The position numbers and the translations under genes were made by a program. The notes beneath the pieces were generated by a model. It made no database searches, was not told the DNA's origin, and was given only the letters and a program-made list of their open reading frames with translations. Of a stretch of 64,000 nucleotides of DNA, positions 8,698 through 17,444 are shown one piece after another; position 1 is the stretch's first letter, and each line of letters starts with the position of its first letter. Origin of the DNA: Actinoplanes sichuanensis. GTDB taxonomy: Bacteria > Actinomycetota > Actinomycetes > Mycobacteriales > Micromonosporaceae. The stretch is taken from positions 3,410,001 to 3,474,000 of the forward strand of contig NZ_AP028461.1 in assembly GCF_033097365.1 (NCBI RefSeq). The letters run 5' to 3'.

Positions 8698-10157
8698 TGG
8701 CGGACCTCCTGGGCGAGCAGCTGGAACCCGCGGTGGGCGACGTGCGCGATCCGGGCCTGGGCCGGTCCGGCGCCGTCGACGGCGTAGGCCCGCCAGCGGC
8801 CGGCCGCGGCGATCGCCGCGGTGCCCAGGGCGGTGCTGTCGGCTTCCGGCAGGTTCAGGATCCAGCGCGGGTCGGTCGAGGTGGCCAGGCGGATCAGCTC
8901 CTGCTCCCAGTCGGCCGGCAGCGGCACCGTGCCGGTCGCGGCGCGCTGGGCGGCGTCCAGCAGCCGCAGCCGATGGTAGGCCGGGTCGCGCAGTGCCTGT
9001 TCGACGGCGTCGCGGATCGTGGCGCGGTTCTGCTGGTCGAGCGACGCGAGGCGTTCCAGCCGGGTCAGCGCCCAGCCGGCTTTGATCGCGTCCGAGCGCC
9101 AGCGGAACGTCTGGTCGACGGTGGCGGTCAGCCGGGCCAGCCCGGACGCCGCCGCCAGCCGGCGGACGAGTTCGCCGGTGCCCAGCCGGGGTTCGGCGGC
9201 CAGTTGGGCGCAGGCGAAGCCGATGCCGTACAGGTCGAGGCGGGTCAGTAGGCGTTCGCGTCGGTCGGCGCCGATCGGGGCGGGTCGGGAGCGGAACAGG
9301 TCGGCCGACAGCAGCAGCAGTCGCAGGTCGGCGGGGTTCAGGGTGGCCAGTCGGGCCAGCGCGTCGCGGTCGGCGCCGGTCAGCCGGCCGGCTTCGGCGG
9401 TCTCGGCCAGCAGACCGGCCACCGGCACGACGTCACCGACGGTACGGGCCAGTAGTTGCGCCTGATGGTGGGCCAGGGGACCGGCGACCGGCCACGGATC
9501 GTCGGCGCCGCCGGCCAGGGTGTCGATGCGGCTGAGGACCCCGATCGCGTTGATCGGGCTGGTCGCCAGTCGGGCCGACGCGGTGTGGAACGCCTGCAGG
9601 GCGCGCACGTCGTCGGCCCGGACCGCCTGGGTGAACACGTACACCACGGCCTCGGCGGCGGCGACCTCACCGGCGGAGTCGTCGTCGATGCCGACGGCCG
9701 CCTCGGCGCGGGCGCTGCCGGCGGTGTCGGTCGACGCCAGGCCGGGGGTGTCGACGACGGTCAGGTCCCGCAGCCGGTCGCTGGTGAGCGCGACGTCGAC
9801 GTACGCGATCCGGGCGGCCGCGACACCGAGCCGGTCCGGGACCATGCCGTCCTCGTCCAGGGGCAGGCTGTGCCGGTCACCGTCGCGGGTGACGACGTCG
9901 ATGCGGTCGGCGGGCCCGTAACGGAACCGGGTGACCACTCGCGTGCACTCGCCGGCCGCGGTGGGGGCGACCCGACGCCCGATCAGTGCGTTGACTAGTG
10001 TCGACTTTCCGGCTTTAAGGCGGCCCGCGATCGCCACACGTAACGGATCGTGAAGGCGGTTGCTAATCTGCTGGACCTGTTGACCAGCATCGGAGGAAAC
10101 CCGGGTGACGATCTCGTGACACAGAGTCGCGATTCCGGAGGTGAGCGGCCCGTTCAC
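8685..10157 (-). CDS. Dynamin-like GTPase, smaller partner
   Basis: Starting at GTG 10157, the 490-residue protein shows P-loop GRLKAGKSTLVNAL near residue 45, switch I with ECTRVVTRF, G3 VVDTPGLAST near 140 and G4 SRID near 212. The rest is helical without a clear membrane helix. Bacterial dynamins often work as pairs from one operon, one partner soluble and one membrane-bound, which is the arrangement here. It is the first gene of a three-gene operon and diverges from a LuxR-type regulator across 182 bp, so that regulator is a candidate controller. Confidence 0.85.
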   Translation of the reverse strand: MNGPLTSGIATLCHEIVTRVSSDAGQQVQQISNRLHDPLRVAIAGRLKAGKSTLVNALIGRRVAPTAAGECTRVVTRFRYGPADRIDVVTRDGDRHSLPLDEDGMVPDRLGVAAARIAYVDVALTSDRLRDLTVVDTPGLASTDTAGSARAEAAVGIDDDSAGEVAAAEAVVYVFTQAVRADDVRALQAFHTASARLATSPINAIGVLSRIDTLAGGADDPWPVAGPLAHHQAQLLARTVGDVVPVAGLLAETAEAGRLTGADRDALARLATLNPADLRLLLLSADLFRSRPAPIGADRRERLLTRLDLYGIGFACAQLAAEPRLGTGELVRRLAAASGLARLTATVDQTFRWRSDAIKAGWALTRLERLASLDQQNRATIRDAVEQALRDPAYHRLRLLDAAQRAATGTVPLPADWEQELIRLATSTDPRWILNLPEADSTALGTAAIAAAGRWRAYAVDGAGPAQARIAHVAHRGFQLLAQEVRQCRI

Positions 10158-10339
10158 TTCGACTCGTCAGCGCAGCACACCGTCGGCGACAATGTGCGTA
10201 TCGCGGAAGTCGGCGTCACGGAACGGCCCTCCTGTAGTCCACCGCAGTCTCGCAGAGCCTACGGAGGTCGACCCGGGGACCGGGATCCCGAGATCGTGCC
10301 AGTGACACCGAAGTCCGCTACGGGGATGGGAGGGCGCAG

Positions 10340-12907
10340 GTGACGGACGAGCCAGAGGTGGCCGCCCGTACCGCTCTGCGTCAAGGGCCTGCCCTCGTCG
10401 TGCTGTCCGGGCCGCCCGGCTGTGGGCGTACCACCCTGCTGCGCAGGATCGCCGCGGCCGTGCCCGGCCCCGCCCACCTCGGCGGCGGCCTGGCCATGCT
10501 GTCGGAGGTCCCGGCGCTGGCGCTGTCACGGGCGGTGCGGGCCCGGCTGCCCGCCGACGACGTGCCGCTGCTGGCCGAAGCGGTTCGATCCCGGGTCCGC
10601 GGCGGACTGCTGGTGATCGACGACCTGCAACACGCCGACCCGGCCACCCTCGCCGCGCTGGCGCACCTGGCCCGCACCTGCCGGGTGCTGGTCGCCGTGC
10701 GGACCCCGCACCGCCTGCCGGAACCGCTCGCCGCCGCCCTGCGCGACGCCGCGACGCTCTGGCTGCCGGTGCCGCCGCTGACCCCGGAGCAGGCGCACGC
10801 CCTGGTCCGTAAGACCGCCGGCGGCCTCGCCGATCAGGCCGCGGCCGCGGTGGTCGCCCGCGCCGGCGGCAACCCGCTGGCCACGATCGCGTTGGCCCGG
10901 CAGGCGGCCTCCGGCCGCGCGCCGATCGGTGAGGACATCGACCAGGTGGCGTACGCGATCGCCGCGGCCCTGGCCGACCTGCCCCGCCCGGCCCGTACCG
11001 CCCTGGCCGCGCTGGGCCTGCTGGGCCGACCGGCCGCCCCGGCACTGCTGGGCACCGGTGCGGCCGACCTGCTCGCGGCGGGCCTGGTCACCGCCGAGGC
11101 CGGCGGTTCGCTGCTGCCGGTGTCGGCGTATGTGGCCGAGACCGCGGCCGGGTTGCTCGACACCGCCGCCCGCGCCGACCTGCACGCCCGGCTGGCCGAC
11201 CTGACCCCACCCGCGGAAGCCGCCCGGCACCTCGCCGCCGCCGGTGACCCGGTCGGGGCGTACCGCAAGGCACTGGCCGCCGCCGACCGGGCCGCCGGCG
11301 CCGAACGGGCCGCGTTGCTGCTGTTCGCGTGTTCGCTACCGGCCGACGTCGACCCGCGGGTGCGGCTGGCCGCCGCCGACGCCGCCCTGGCCACCGGCCG
11401 CGCCCCGGACGCCGCCGAGGTCCTGCGCCCCCTCGCGGCCGCCGTCGTCCCGGGCGCTTTCGACCGGCCCGCTTTCGACCAGGCCGGTCGCGACCGCGGC
11501 GGCTTCGACCGAACCGACTCCGGTCCCGCCGGGCGTTCCGGGACGGCCGTCGACCCGCTCGCCCTGGAAGCCGCCGTGCTGCGCGGAGAGGCACTGCTGC
11601 AGGCCGGGCAACCGGCCGCCGCCCGCGACGCGGTCCGGGCCGTCCCGGACACCGCCGGCAGCGGCGTGGTCGCCGCCCGCGACCGGGTGCTGCTGCTGTG
11701 CGCGCTGGCCACCGAACCGATGAGCGCCCTGGAACTGGCCGACAAGATCGCCGTCCGGCATCCGCAGCCACCACCGGGCATCACCGCGGCACTGGCCGCG
11801 GTCCGGGCCACCCACCGGCTACCCGGCTGGGACACCGCACTACGCGACGCCGCCGGCTTCGCCGACCCGCTGATCGCCCGCTGGTCGGCGTGGCTGCTGG
11901 TGGAACACCTCGCCGCCGAGGGCCGGCTCATCGACGCGGCCGGCGCCGCCCTGACCGCCGCCGGCGCCGCCGCCGAGGCCCTGGCCTACGGCTGGCAGAC
12001 CCGGTTCCTGGCCGCCGCCGACTGGACACTGGCCCTACACGGCCCGCAGATCCCGGCCGAACTGTCCTGGGACGGCATCGAGGGCGTCCTGCGGCGGGCG
12101 GCGAACCTGACCGACCGGGCCCTACCGGAACAGGCCCGCGCCTACGCCACCGCGGCGACCGCCCTGATCGAAGCCGACACCGGCCTGCTCGCCGCCGCCC
12201 GGGCCCGACTCGACGGCGCACCGGCACACCCCGCCGCCGCCTGGGTGGCCCGCGAGGCCGCATGGCTCGACGGCCAACCCGACCGGGCCGCCCGCACCCC
12301 GACCGACGCCGGAACCGGTCTACTCGCCGGGCTGCACGCGATCACCGCCCGCTGGGCCGCCTACGACCTGGGCATGCCCGGCAACGCGGCGATCCCGGTC
12401 GACCTGCCCGCCGCCGCCCGCCGCACCCTGACCGCCTGGGCCGTCGGCTCGGGACTGGACAGCGCCGCCGACAGCTGGCAGCCTGTCGCCCTACGCGAAC
12501 AGATCCGCTGCCTGGTCGCGGCCGGCCTGACCAGCCCCGACCGCGACCAGGCCGTCGCCGCACTACTGCGCGCCGAACAACTGGCCGACGACGCCGGGCT
12601 GACCGTGCTGGCCGGCCGGGCCCGCCGCGGGCTACGCCGCCACCAGATCCAACGCGACAGCCGCAGCCCCCGCTCCGACGGCCGACTCACCCGCCGCGAG
12701 CTCGACGTGCTGGGACTGGTCGCGGCGGGGGAACCGACCCGCCGCATCGCCGGGCAACTCGGCATCTCCGCCGAGACCGTCGACACCCACATCCGTGCCG
12801 GCATGCGCAAACTCGGAGCACGGACGCGTACCGAGGCAGCGGCACTGGCCTTCGCCACCACCCCGGCAAGGCCCGAACCCTTCGACACCAGCGAGGATGG
12901 CCGGTGA
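10340..12907 (+). CDS. LAL-type LuxR transcriptional regulator (ATPase)
   Basis: The start is GTG 10340 with GGGAGG (10328-10333) upstream. The 855-residue protein begins with an NTPase domain: Walker A GPPGCGRTT and Walker B LLVIDDLQHAD. The usual Walker A Lys is Arg, so ATP hydrolysis may be weak. A long TPR-like helical section follows, with a low-complexity insertion at about residues 370-400 (FDRPAFDQAGRDRGGFDR). The C-terminal LuxR HTH is LTRRELDVLGLVAAGEPTRR then IAGQLGISAETVDTHIRAGM. It overlaps the next gene by 4 bp (GTGA). Confidence 0.85.
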   Translation: MTDEPEVAARTALRQGPALVVLSGPPGCGRTTLLRRIAAAVPGPAHLGGGLAMLSEVPALALSRAVRARLPADDVPLLAEAVRSRVRGGLLVIDDLQHADPATLAALAHLARTCRVLVAVRTPHRLPEPLAAALRDAATLWLPVPPLTPEQAHALVRKTAGGLADQAAAAVVARAGGNPLATIALARQAASGRAPIGEDIDQVAYAIAAALADLPRPARTALAALGLLGRPAAPALLGTGAADLLAAGLVTAEAGGSLLPVSAYVAETAAGLLDTAARADLHARLADLTPPAEAARHLAAAGDPVGAYRKALAAADRAAGAERAALLLFACSLPADVDPRVRLAAADAALATGRAPDAAEVLRPLAAAVVPGAFDRPAFDQAGRDRGGFDRTDSGPAGRSGTAVDPLALEAAVLRGEALLQAGQPAAARDAVRAVPDTAGSGVVAARDRVLLLCALATEPMSALELADKIAVRHPQPPPGITAALAAVRATHRLPGWDTALRDAAGFADPLIARWSAWLLVEHLAAEGRLIDAAGAALTAAGAAAEALAYGWQTRFLAAADWTLALHGPQIPAELSWDGIEGVLRRAANLTDRALPEQARAYATAATALIEADTGLLAAARARLDGAPAHPAAAWVAREAAWLDGQPDRAARTPTDAGTGLLAGLHAITARWAAYDLGMPGNAAIPVDLPAAARRTLTAWAVGSGLDSAADSWQPVALREQIRCLVAAGLTSPDRDQAVAALLRAEQLADDAGLTVLAGRARRGLRRHQIQRDSRSPRSDGRLTRRELDVLGLVAAGEPTRRIAGQLGISAETVDTHIRAGMRKLGARTRTEAAALAFATTPARPEPFDTSEDGR

Positions 12908-13440
12908 TACGACAGCCCGACGACGCCCCCCGCCACGTGGTTGCCACCTCCGCCGAAGCCGACACCGTCCTACGGCGCCTGGCCCGTGACGGCTGGACCG
13001 CCCGGGCCGGTTTCGCCCTGCCCGACCCCTCCTGGGACGTCGGCGCCGCCCACCTACTCCTACACGGCCGGATCAGCGACGACGACCTGGAGACCGCGCA
13101 ACTGGCCGTCCTGGCCGCCGCCCGCGGCGCCGGAGTCGTCGCGGTCTGCGACCCGGAATCCACCGCCGGCCGCGCCCTGATCGACGACCTGTCCCGGCTC
13201 GGCCCGGTCCACCGCGGCATCGACGGCAGCGACACCATCGCCAACCTGATCCCGGAACAACGGGCCCTGCTGGACCGGCTCGCCGCCGGCGACACCATCG
13301 CCGCCGCCGCGGCCGCCGAATTCCTGTCGCTGCGCACCGCGAACCGCCGCATCGCCGAAGCACGGGCCCTGTTCGGGGTACGCACCACCCGCGAAGCGGT
13401 ACTGGCCTACCTACGACAGCGGCAACGCTCCCCGGAATGA
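12904..13440 (+). CDS. Small LuxR-like HTH protein coupled to the LAL regulator
   Basis: GTG 12904 overlaps the stop of the LAL gene (GTGA), implying translational coupling. The 178-residue product has an N-terminal alpha/beta segment (HVVATSAEADTVLRRLARDG ... GVVAVCDPESTAGRALIDDL), which looks like a degenerate receiver-type fold. The C-terminal HTH resembles LuxR (LIPEQRALLDRLAAGDTIAA, then AAEFLSLRTANRRIAEARAL). A DNA-binding partner of the large regulator is likely; no named family recognised. Confidence 0.65.
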   Translation: MIRQPDDAPRHVVATSAEADTVLRRLARDGWTARAGFALPDPSWDVGAAHLLLHGRISDDDLETAQLAVLAAARGAGVVAVCDPESTAGRALIDDLSRLGPVHRGIDGSDTIANLIPEQRALLDRLAAGDTIAAAAAAEFLSLRTANRRIAEARALFGVRTTREAVLAYLRQRQRSPE

Positions 13441-13446
13441 GCGACC

Positions 13447-13468
13447 GTCTACACCGCACGGTGTAGAC
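13447..13468. promoter_or_regulatory. 10-bp inverted repeat between regulator and DUF998 gene
   Basis: GTCTACACCG and CGGTGTAGAC are perfect arms around a 2-bp centre, 6 bp after the stop of the small HTH gene and 58 bp before the DUF998 start. It could be an operator for one of the two regulators just upstream or a short terminator; the absence of a T-tract and the tight centre favour an operator. Confidence 0.45.
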
Positions 13469-13526
13469 GGCGATGCCACCACCGGTACGACGCGCGACGA
13501 CGACCGACGTTCGTAGCGTCGAACCC

Positions 13527-14183
13527 ATGCCTGTGCTGATCCTGGCCGCCCTCGGCGGATACCTGCTGCTCACCCTGACCGCCGACCTGCTCAACCCGGA
13601 CTGGAACCCGGTCGAGACGATGGTCAGCCACTACGTGCACGCCCGCGCCGGATGGCTGATCCCGGCCGCCCTGCTGTGCCTGGCCGCCGCCTCAGCACTG
13701 CTGACCCGCCTGATCCGGGCGCACGCCCCCCGTACCACCGTGGTGTTGTTGCGGATCTGGACCCTCGCCGTCCTGGCCGGGGCGATCTTCCCGGCCGACC
13801 CGTACGGGCGATGGGACCGGCCGCCCAGCATCGCCGGACTGCTGCACGGCCTGGCCGCGTTGACCGCCTTCACCGTCCTACCCGCCGCCGCACTGACACT
13901 GCGCCCGCGCACCGCCGCCCTGACCGTGGCGCCGTACCTGCTGCTGCTCGTGGCGTTCTACGACGTGCAGGACGGCCCCACGCTGACCTTCGGCGGTCAC
14001 GAGAGCCTGATCGGCGCGGCCGAACGGCTGACGCTGTGGACCTACGTCGCCTGGCTGGCCGGCACCGCCCTCAGCCACCGCCGTCCAGGCCCAGGACCGG
14101 ACGGCACGCCCGGACACCGGACAGCACGACGTCGTCGCGGCGAGCAGGCTCCCACCGCTCGCGGGTCAGCCGCCACCGGGTGA
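13527..14183 (+). CDS. DUF998-family membrane protein
   Basis: From ATG 13527 (MPVLILAALGGYLLLTLTAD) the protein has about six helices with the DUF998 hallmarks NPDWNPVETMVSHYVHARAG after helix 1 and FPADP after helix 3. The function of DUF998 is not known. A TAGCGT box ends about 10 bp before the ATG, so transcription is probably leaderless. The last 113 bp overlap the convergent acetyltransferase gene and encode a basic low-complexity tail, so either this C-terminus or the other gene's end may be longer than is functionally needed. Confidence 0.75.
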   Translation: MPVLILAALGGYLLLTLTADLLNPDWNPVETMVSHYVHARAGWLIPAALLCLAAASALLTRLIRAHAPRTTVVLLRIWTLAVLAGAIFPADPYGRWDRPPSIAGLLHGLAALTAFTVLPAAALTLRPRTAALTVAPYLLLLVAFYDVQDGPTLTFGGHESLIGAAERLTLWTYVAWLAGTALSHRRPGPGPDGTPGHRTARRRRGEQAPTARGSAATG

Positions 14184-14724
14184 TCAACGCCGGCTCACCG
14201 CGCCGGGTGTCCCAGTCGGTGCCGTTGGGCTCATACCCCAGCGCCCGCGACACCCGGTTGGAACCCTCGTTGTCGGCGAACGCGTCACTACCGGCCTCCC
14301 GCGCACCGAACCCGGCGAACGCCAGATGCAGGACCGCCGCCCGCATCTCCCGGCCCAGACCCTGACGCCGGGCGCCGGGCGCCAGCCACGAGAAACTCGA
14401 CACCGTCCCGAACCGGTCGAAGTCCCGGCCGACCAGATCCTGCATCCCGACCGGCTCACCGTCGACGAGCACCACGAAATACAGCCGCCACCGCTGCGGC
14501 GTGACCGTGCCACGGCCACGCCAGATCCCCCGTAACCACTGCCACTCCCGGTCCGGGCTGTCGGCGTAGAACGACATCGGATCGTCGAACGGCCACGGCC
14601 GGGTGTCGGCGATCCCCGCCCGCACCACCGGCACCAGCCGTTCCAGAAGCTCATCGGAGGCACCGGCCAACGTCAGACGAGGCGTACGGACCATCAGATT
14701 CAGCGGGGGATAGGTGTACGTCAC
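14071..14724 (-). CDS. GNAT acetyltransferase, RimJ/RimL type
   Basis: The 217-residue protein has the Acetyltransf_3 pattern: LMVRTPRLTLAGASDELLER at the start, VDGEPVGMQDLVGRDF, then the acetyl-CoA loop ARRQGLGREMRAAVLHLAF and SNRVSRALGYEPNG. Such enzymes acetylate N-terminal amines of proteins or small amines; the substrate is unknown. Start GTG 14724 was used, with ATG 14694 as an alternative. The C-terminus runs 113 bp into the convergent DUF998 gene. Confidence 0.8.
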   Translation of the reverse strand: MTYTYPPLNLMVRTPRLTLAGASDELLERLVPVVRAGIADTRPWPFDDPMSFYADSPDREWQWLRGIWRGRGTVTPQRWRLYFVVLVDGEPVGMQDLVGRDFDRFGTVSSFSWLAPGARRQGLGREMRAAVLHLAFAGFGAREAGSDAFADNEGSNRVSRALGYEPNGTDWDTRRGEPALITRWRLTRERWEPARRDDVVLSGVRACRPVLGLDGGG

Positions 14725-14780
14725 GACCGCCGACGATAGGGTTCTACCGGCCCCGCGGGCATGCGATTATTCGAGACCTC

Positions 14781-15551
14781 ATGAAGACCTCACCTGTCTG
14801 GCGGGCACCGCGGCTGTGGCTGGCGCTGCTCGTCCTCGCCCGGATCCTGGTCGTCCCGCTCGCCCGGCTACGGGTGACCGGCAGCCTGCCCGAACAGCTA
14901 CGCGACGGACCGGTGATCCTGGCGACCAACCATGTGAGCCCCTTCGACCCGGTGATCATCATGGCCGCCTGCCACCGGGCCGGGATCGTGCCCCGATTCA
15001 TGGCCACCGGCGGCGTGTTCCGCGCCCCCGTCGTCGGATCGATCATGCGGCACTGCGGACACATCCGCGTCGACCGCAACACCACCCACGTCGCCGACGC
15101 CCTGCCCGCCGCCGCCAAAGCCCTCGCCGAGAACTCGGCCGTGCTGGTCTACCCGGAAGGCCGCATCGGCCTGGACCCGTGGATGTGGCCCGAACGCGGC
15201 AAGACCGGCGCCGCCCGGATGGCCCAGATGTCCGGCGCCCCGATCCTTCCGGTCGCCCAATGGGGCACCCACGCCGTCCTGCCCTGGGAAGCCCCGAAAC
15301 GTCTCGGCCGGGCCCTGCTACGTTCGCTGCTGACCCGCCCGATCGTGCAGGTCCGCTTCGCCGACCAGCCGGTCGACCTCAGCGCGGCCCAGACCGGCAC
15401 CCCCGGCGCGCAGGCCATGCACGCCACCCGACTGATCATGGACGCTATCGACGAGACCCTGACACCGCTGCGCCTCGACGAGATGCAGACCCCGAAGGTG
15501 ATCGACTCATCCCGGCCACACGACCTGTCCCGGGTCCGCCCTCGGACCTGA
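14781..15551 (+). CDS. 1-acyl-sn-glycerol-3-phosphate acyltransferase (PlsC-like)
   Basis: The 256-residue protein has one N-terminal hydrophobic segment and the LPLAT motifs: NHVSPFD (HX4D catalytic motif, near residue 50), the acceptor-binding FMATGGVFRAP, and YPEGRIG (motif III) near residue 122. It should acylate lysophosphatidic acid to phosphatidic acid at the inner membrane. The basic tail after residue 240 overlaps a convergent acetyltransferase gene by 107 bp. The usual EGTRS is EGRIG here, a common variant in actinomycetes. Confidence 0.85.
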   Translation: MKTSPVWRAPRLWLALLVLARILVVPLARLRVTGSLPEQLRDGPVILATNHVSPFDPVIIMAACHRAGIVPRFMATGGVFRAPVVGSIMRHCGHIRVDRNTTHVADALPAAAKALAENSAVLVYPEGRIGLDPWMWPERGKTGAARMAQMSGAPILPVAQWGTHAVLPWEAPKRLGRALLRSLLTRPIVQVRFADQPVDLSAAQTGTPGAQAMHATRLIMDAIDETLTPLRLDEMQTPKVIDSSRPHDLSRVRPRT

Positions 15552-16164
15552 CCAACACCTTCTCGAAAGCCAGCTGATGGTACGGGATGTCGCTGTACCC
15601 GCCGATGTCGTCGTACCCGGCCGTGCGATACAGCGAGAGCGCCTCGGTCAGCAGCGGGTGCGTGCCCAGCCGTACCGTATCGATGCCATGGTTCGCCGCA
15701 TCCACCTCCAGCCGGCCCAGCAACTTACGGCCCAGCCCCAACCCCCGCGCCTGCGCGTCCACCCACAGATGCCGGATCTCGGCGACGCCGGGCCCCAACC
15801 GGATCCACATGCCGCACCCCACCGCCACCCCGTCCTCCAGAGCCAGCAACTGAGTGCCGGTCACCTCCTCCGGCCGGGTCAACGTCACCGCGTCGAAGCC
15901 CTCCGGAAACAGCGCGTCCAGCTCGGCGGCATACCGGGCCAGACAGTCCCGCGCGGCCGGCGAACCCGGCGGCACCGCCACCACGACCACCGCGGCCGCC
16001 CGCAGCACCCGCCGGATCTCGTCCTGCGCCGCGATCAGCCGGTCCCGCTGGCCGGCGGTCAGCTCACCGAGCAGCGCCGCGATCCCCTCCGCGGTCGGCG
16101 TCCCCAGACGCCGACGGTAATAGCCGATGAAATCACGCACCCGCGCCACCTGCTCGACCTCCAC
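15445..16164 (-). CDS. GNAT acetyltransferase with N-terminal extension
   Basis: The GNAT core is residues about 65-205: VAVGCGMWIRLGPGVAEIRH, the CoA loop QARGLGLGRKLLGRLE and the terminal LYRTAGYDDIGGY. The first 60 residues are helical (VARVRDFIGYYRRRLGTP ... LTAGQRDRLIAAQDEI) and are not part of the usual fold. Start GTG 16164 lies only 6-21 bp from the divergent phosphotransferase gene. The last 35 residues are basic and overlap the end of plsC. Substrate unknown. Confidence 0.75.
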   Translation of the reverse strand: MEVEQVARVRDFIGYYRRRLGTPTAEGIAALLGELTAGQRDRLIAAQDEIRRVLRAAAVVVVAVPPGSPAARDCLARYAAELDALFPEGFDAVTLTRPEEVTGTQLLALEDGVAVGCGMWIRLGPGVAEIRHLWVDAQARGLGLGRKLLGRLEVDAANHGIDTVRLGTHPLLTEALSLYRTAGYDDIGGYSDIPYHQLAFEKVLVRSEGGPGTGRVAGMSRSPSGSASRRGAAVSGSRR

Positions 16165-16185
16165 CAGCCGATGCTAGAACGCCGC

Positions 16186-16821
16186 ATGATCGGAGTCAGA
16201 CAATTGAACCTGCGCGGCTACAGCCACCAGACCCGCGTCGACGGCGCGGCCGTGGTCAAACAGTTCACCGGCCCGCAGGCGGTCATCCGCTGCGCCACCG
16301 AACGCGCCGCCCTGACCAACCTGGCCGGACGACTGCCGGTGCCCCGACTGCTGGCCGCCGGCGACACCCTGCTGCGTACCGCCCTGCTACCCGGCGTCCA
16401 CGGCCAAGAACTGATCGAGAACGGTCACGCCGCACCGGTCCTGGCCTCCTGCGGCCGGATGCTACGCCACCTGCAACACGTGGTACCCGGCCTGGTCCAC
16501 GGCGACTACGGACCCAACAACCTGCTGTTCGACCCGGACACCTTCGAGGTCACCGGCATCGTCGACTGGGAATGGGCCCACCCCGGCGCCCCCGTCGAAG
16601 ACCTCGCCTGGACCGAATGGATCATCCGCCGGCACCACCCCGACGACGTCGCCGCCCTGACCCACCTGTTCACCGCCTACGGCGAAACCCCCGTCTGGGA
16701 ACTACGCCACGCCGTCGGCCTCGCCAAATGCCGGGCCATGCGCGACCGGCCCGACAACGACCCGGCCGACGCCGCCCACTGGCAACGCAACATCGCCATC
16801 ACCGCCGCCTGGACCGCCTGA
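16186..16821 (+). CDS. APH-family phosphotransferase
   Basis: This 211-residue protein has the kinase-like fold of aminoglycoside/choline phosphotransferases: the catalytic loop HGDYGPNNLLFD near residue 107 and the Mg-binding VDWEWAHPGAP near 127. The N-lobe is short with the nucleotide Lys in AAVVKQFTG. Many such proteins phosphorylate small metabolites rather than antibiotics. An in-frame ATG at 16171 would add five residues. It diverges from the preceding GNAT gene with almost no intergenic space, so promoters probably overlap and transcripts are leaderless. Confidence 0.8.
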   Translation: MIGVRQLNLRGYSHQTRVDGAAVVKQFTGPQAVIRCATERAALTNLAGRLPVPRLLAAGDTLLRTALLPGVHGQELIENGHAAPVLASCGRMLRHLQHVVPGLVHGDYGPNNLLFDPDTFEVTGIVDWEWAHPGAPVEDLAWTEWIIRRHHPDDVAALTHLFTAYGETPVWELRHAVGLAKCRAMRDRPDNDPADAAHWQRNIAITAAWTA

Positions 16822-16904
16822 ACCCACCGGCCCCAGCGGCCCGCGCGGATGGACCGGCCGCAAAACCAGGACACCCCCGGCCGTGATACCCGACGCTGAG
16901 CCGC

Positions 16905-17444
16905 ATGACCAACCGATACGTCACCGCCGTGACAGCCCTGACCTGCGCCCTCACCACCGCAGCCGCCCCCGCCCACGCCTCTTCGGGCCCCGCCCACGAC
17001 GGGACCCTCAGCGCCGCCCAACGCAAAGTCCTGATCGACGCCACCACCCGGTTCAAAGACGTCGACGAGGCGATCGCCGCCGGATACCTACCCACCGACC
17101 ACTGCGTGCCCGGCATGGGCTGGCACTACGTCAACCCGACACTCGCCGCCGACACCGTCATCGACCCGGTCCGACCCGAAGTGCTGCTCTACACCCCCGG
17201 CCGCAACGGCACCGTACGCCTGGTCGGCATCGAATACTTCAAAGCCGACGCCGACGGCAGACTCACCACCGACACCGACCGGCCCACCCTCTTCGGACAC
17301 CGGTTCGACGGCCCGATGAACGGCCACGAAGTCCCACCCGGCACCCCACCCATGCCGGTCCACTACGACCTGCACGTCTGGCTCTACCTCACCAACCCCG
17401 CCGGGCAACTCGCCACCGAGAACGACCGCATCATCTGCCCGTGA
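16905..17444 (+). CDS. Small secreted protein of unknown function
   Basis: A Sec signal peptide (MTNRYVTAVTALTCALTTAA, cleavage likely after AHA near residue 25) precedes a mature domain of about 150 residues. Its conserved-looking features are HCVPGMGWHYVNP, VLLYTPGRNGTVRLVGIEYF and HYDLHVWLYLTNPAG. Two mature Cys (near residues 68 and 178) could form a disulfide. The clustered His residues suggest metal binding, which is inference. No named family recognised. Confidence 0.7.
   Translation: MTNRYVTAVTALTCALTTAAAPAHASSGPAHDGTLSAAQRKVLIDATTRFKDVDEAIAAGYLPTDHCVPGMGWHYVNPTLAADTVIDPVRPEVLLYTPGRNGTVRLVGIEYFKADADGRLTTDTDRPTLFGHRFDGPMNGHEVPPGTPPMPVHYDLHVWLYLTNPAGQLATENDRIICP

Noticed and set aside
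11329..12903. Open frame upstream of the small HTH gene inside the LAL gene
   Set aside because: The Arg-rich first 525 codons are a shadow; only the part from GTG 12904 is a protein.
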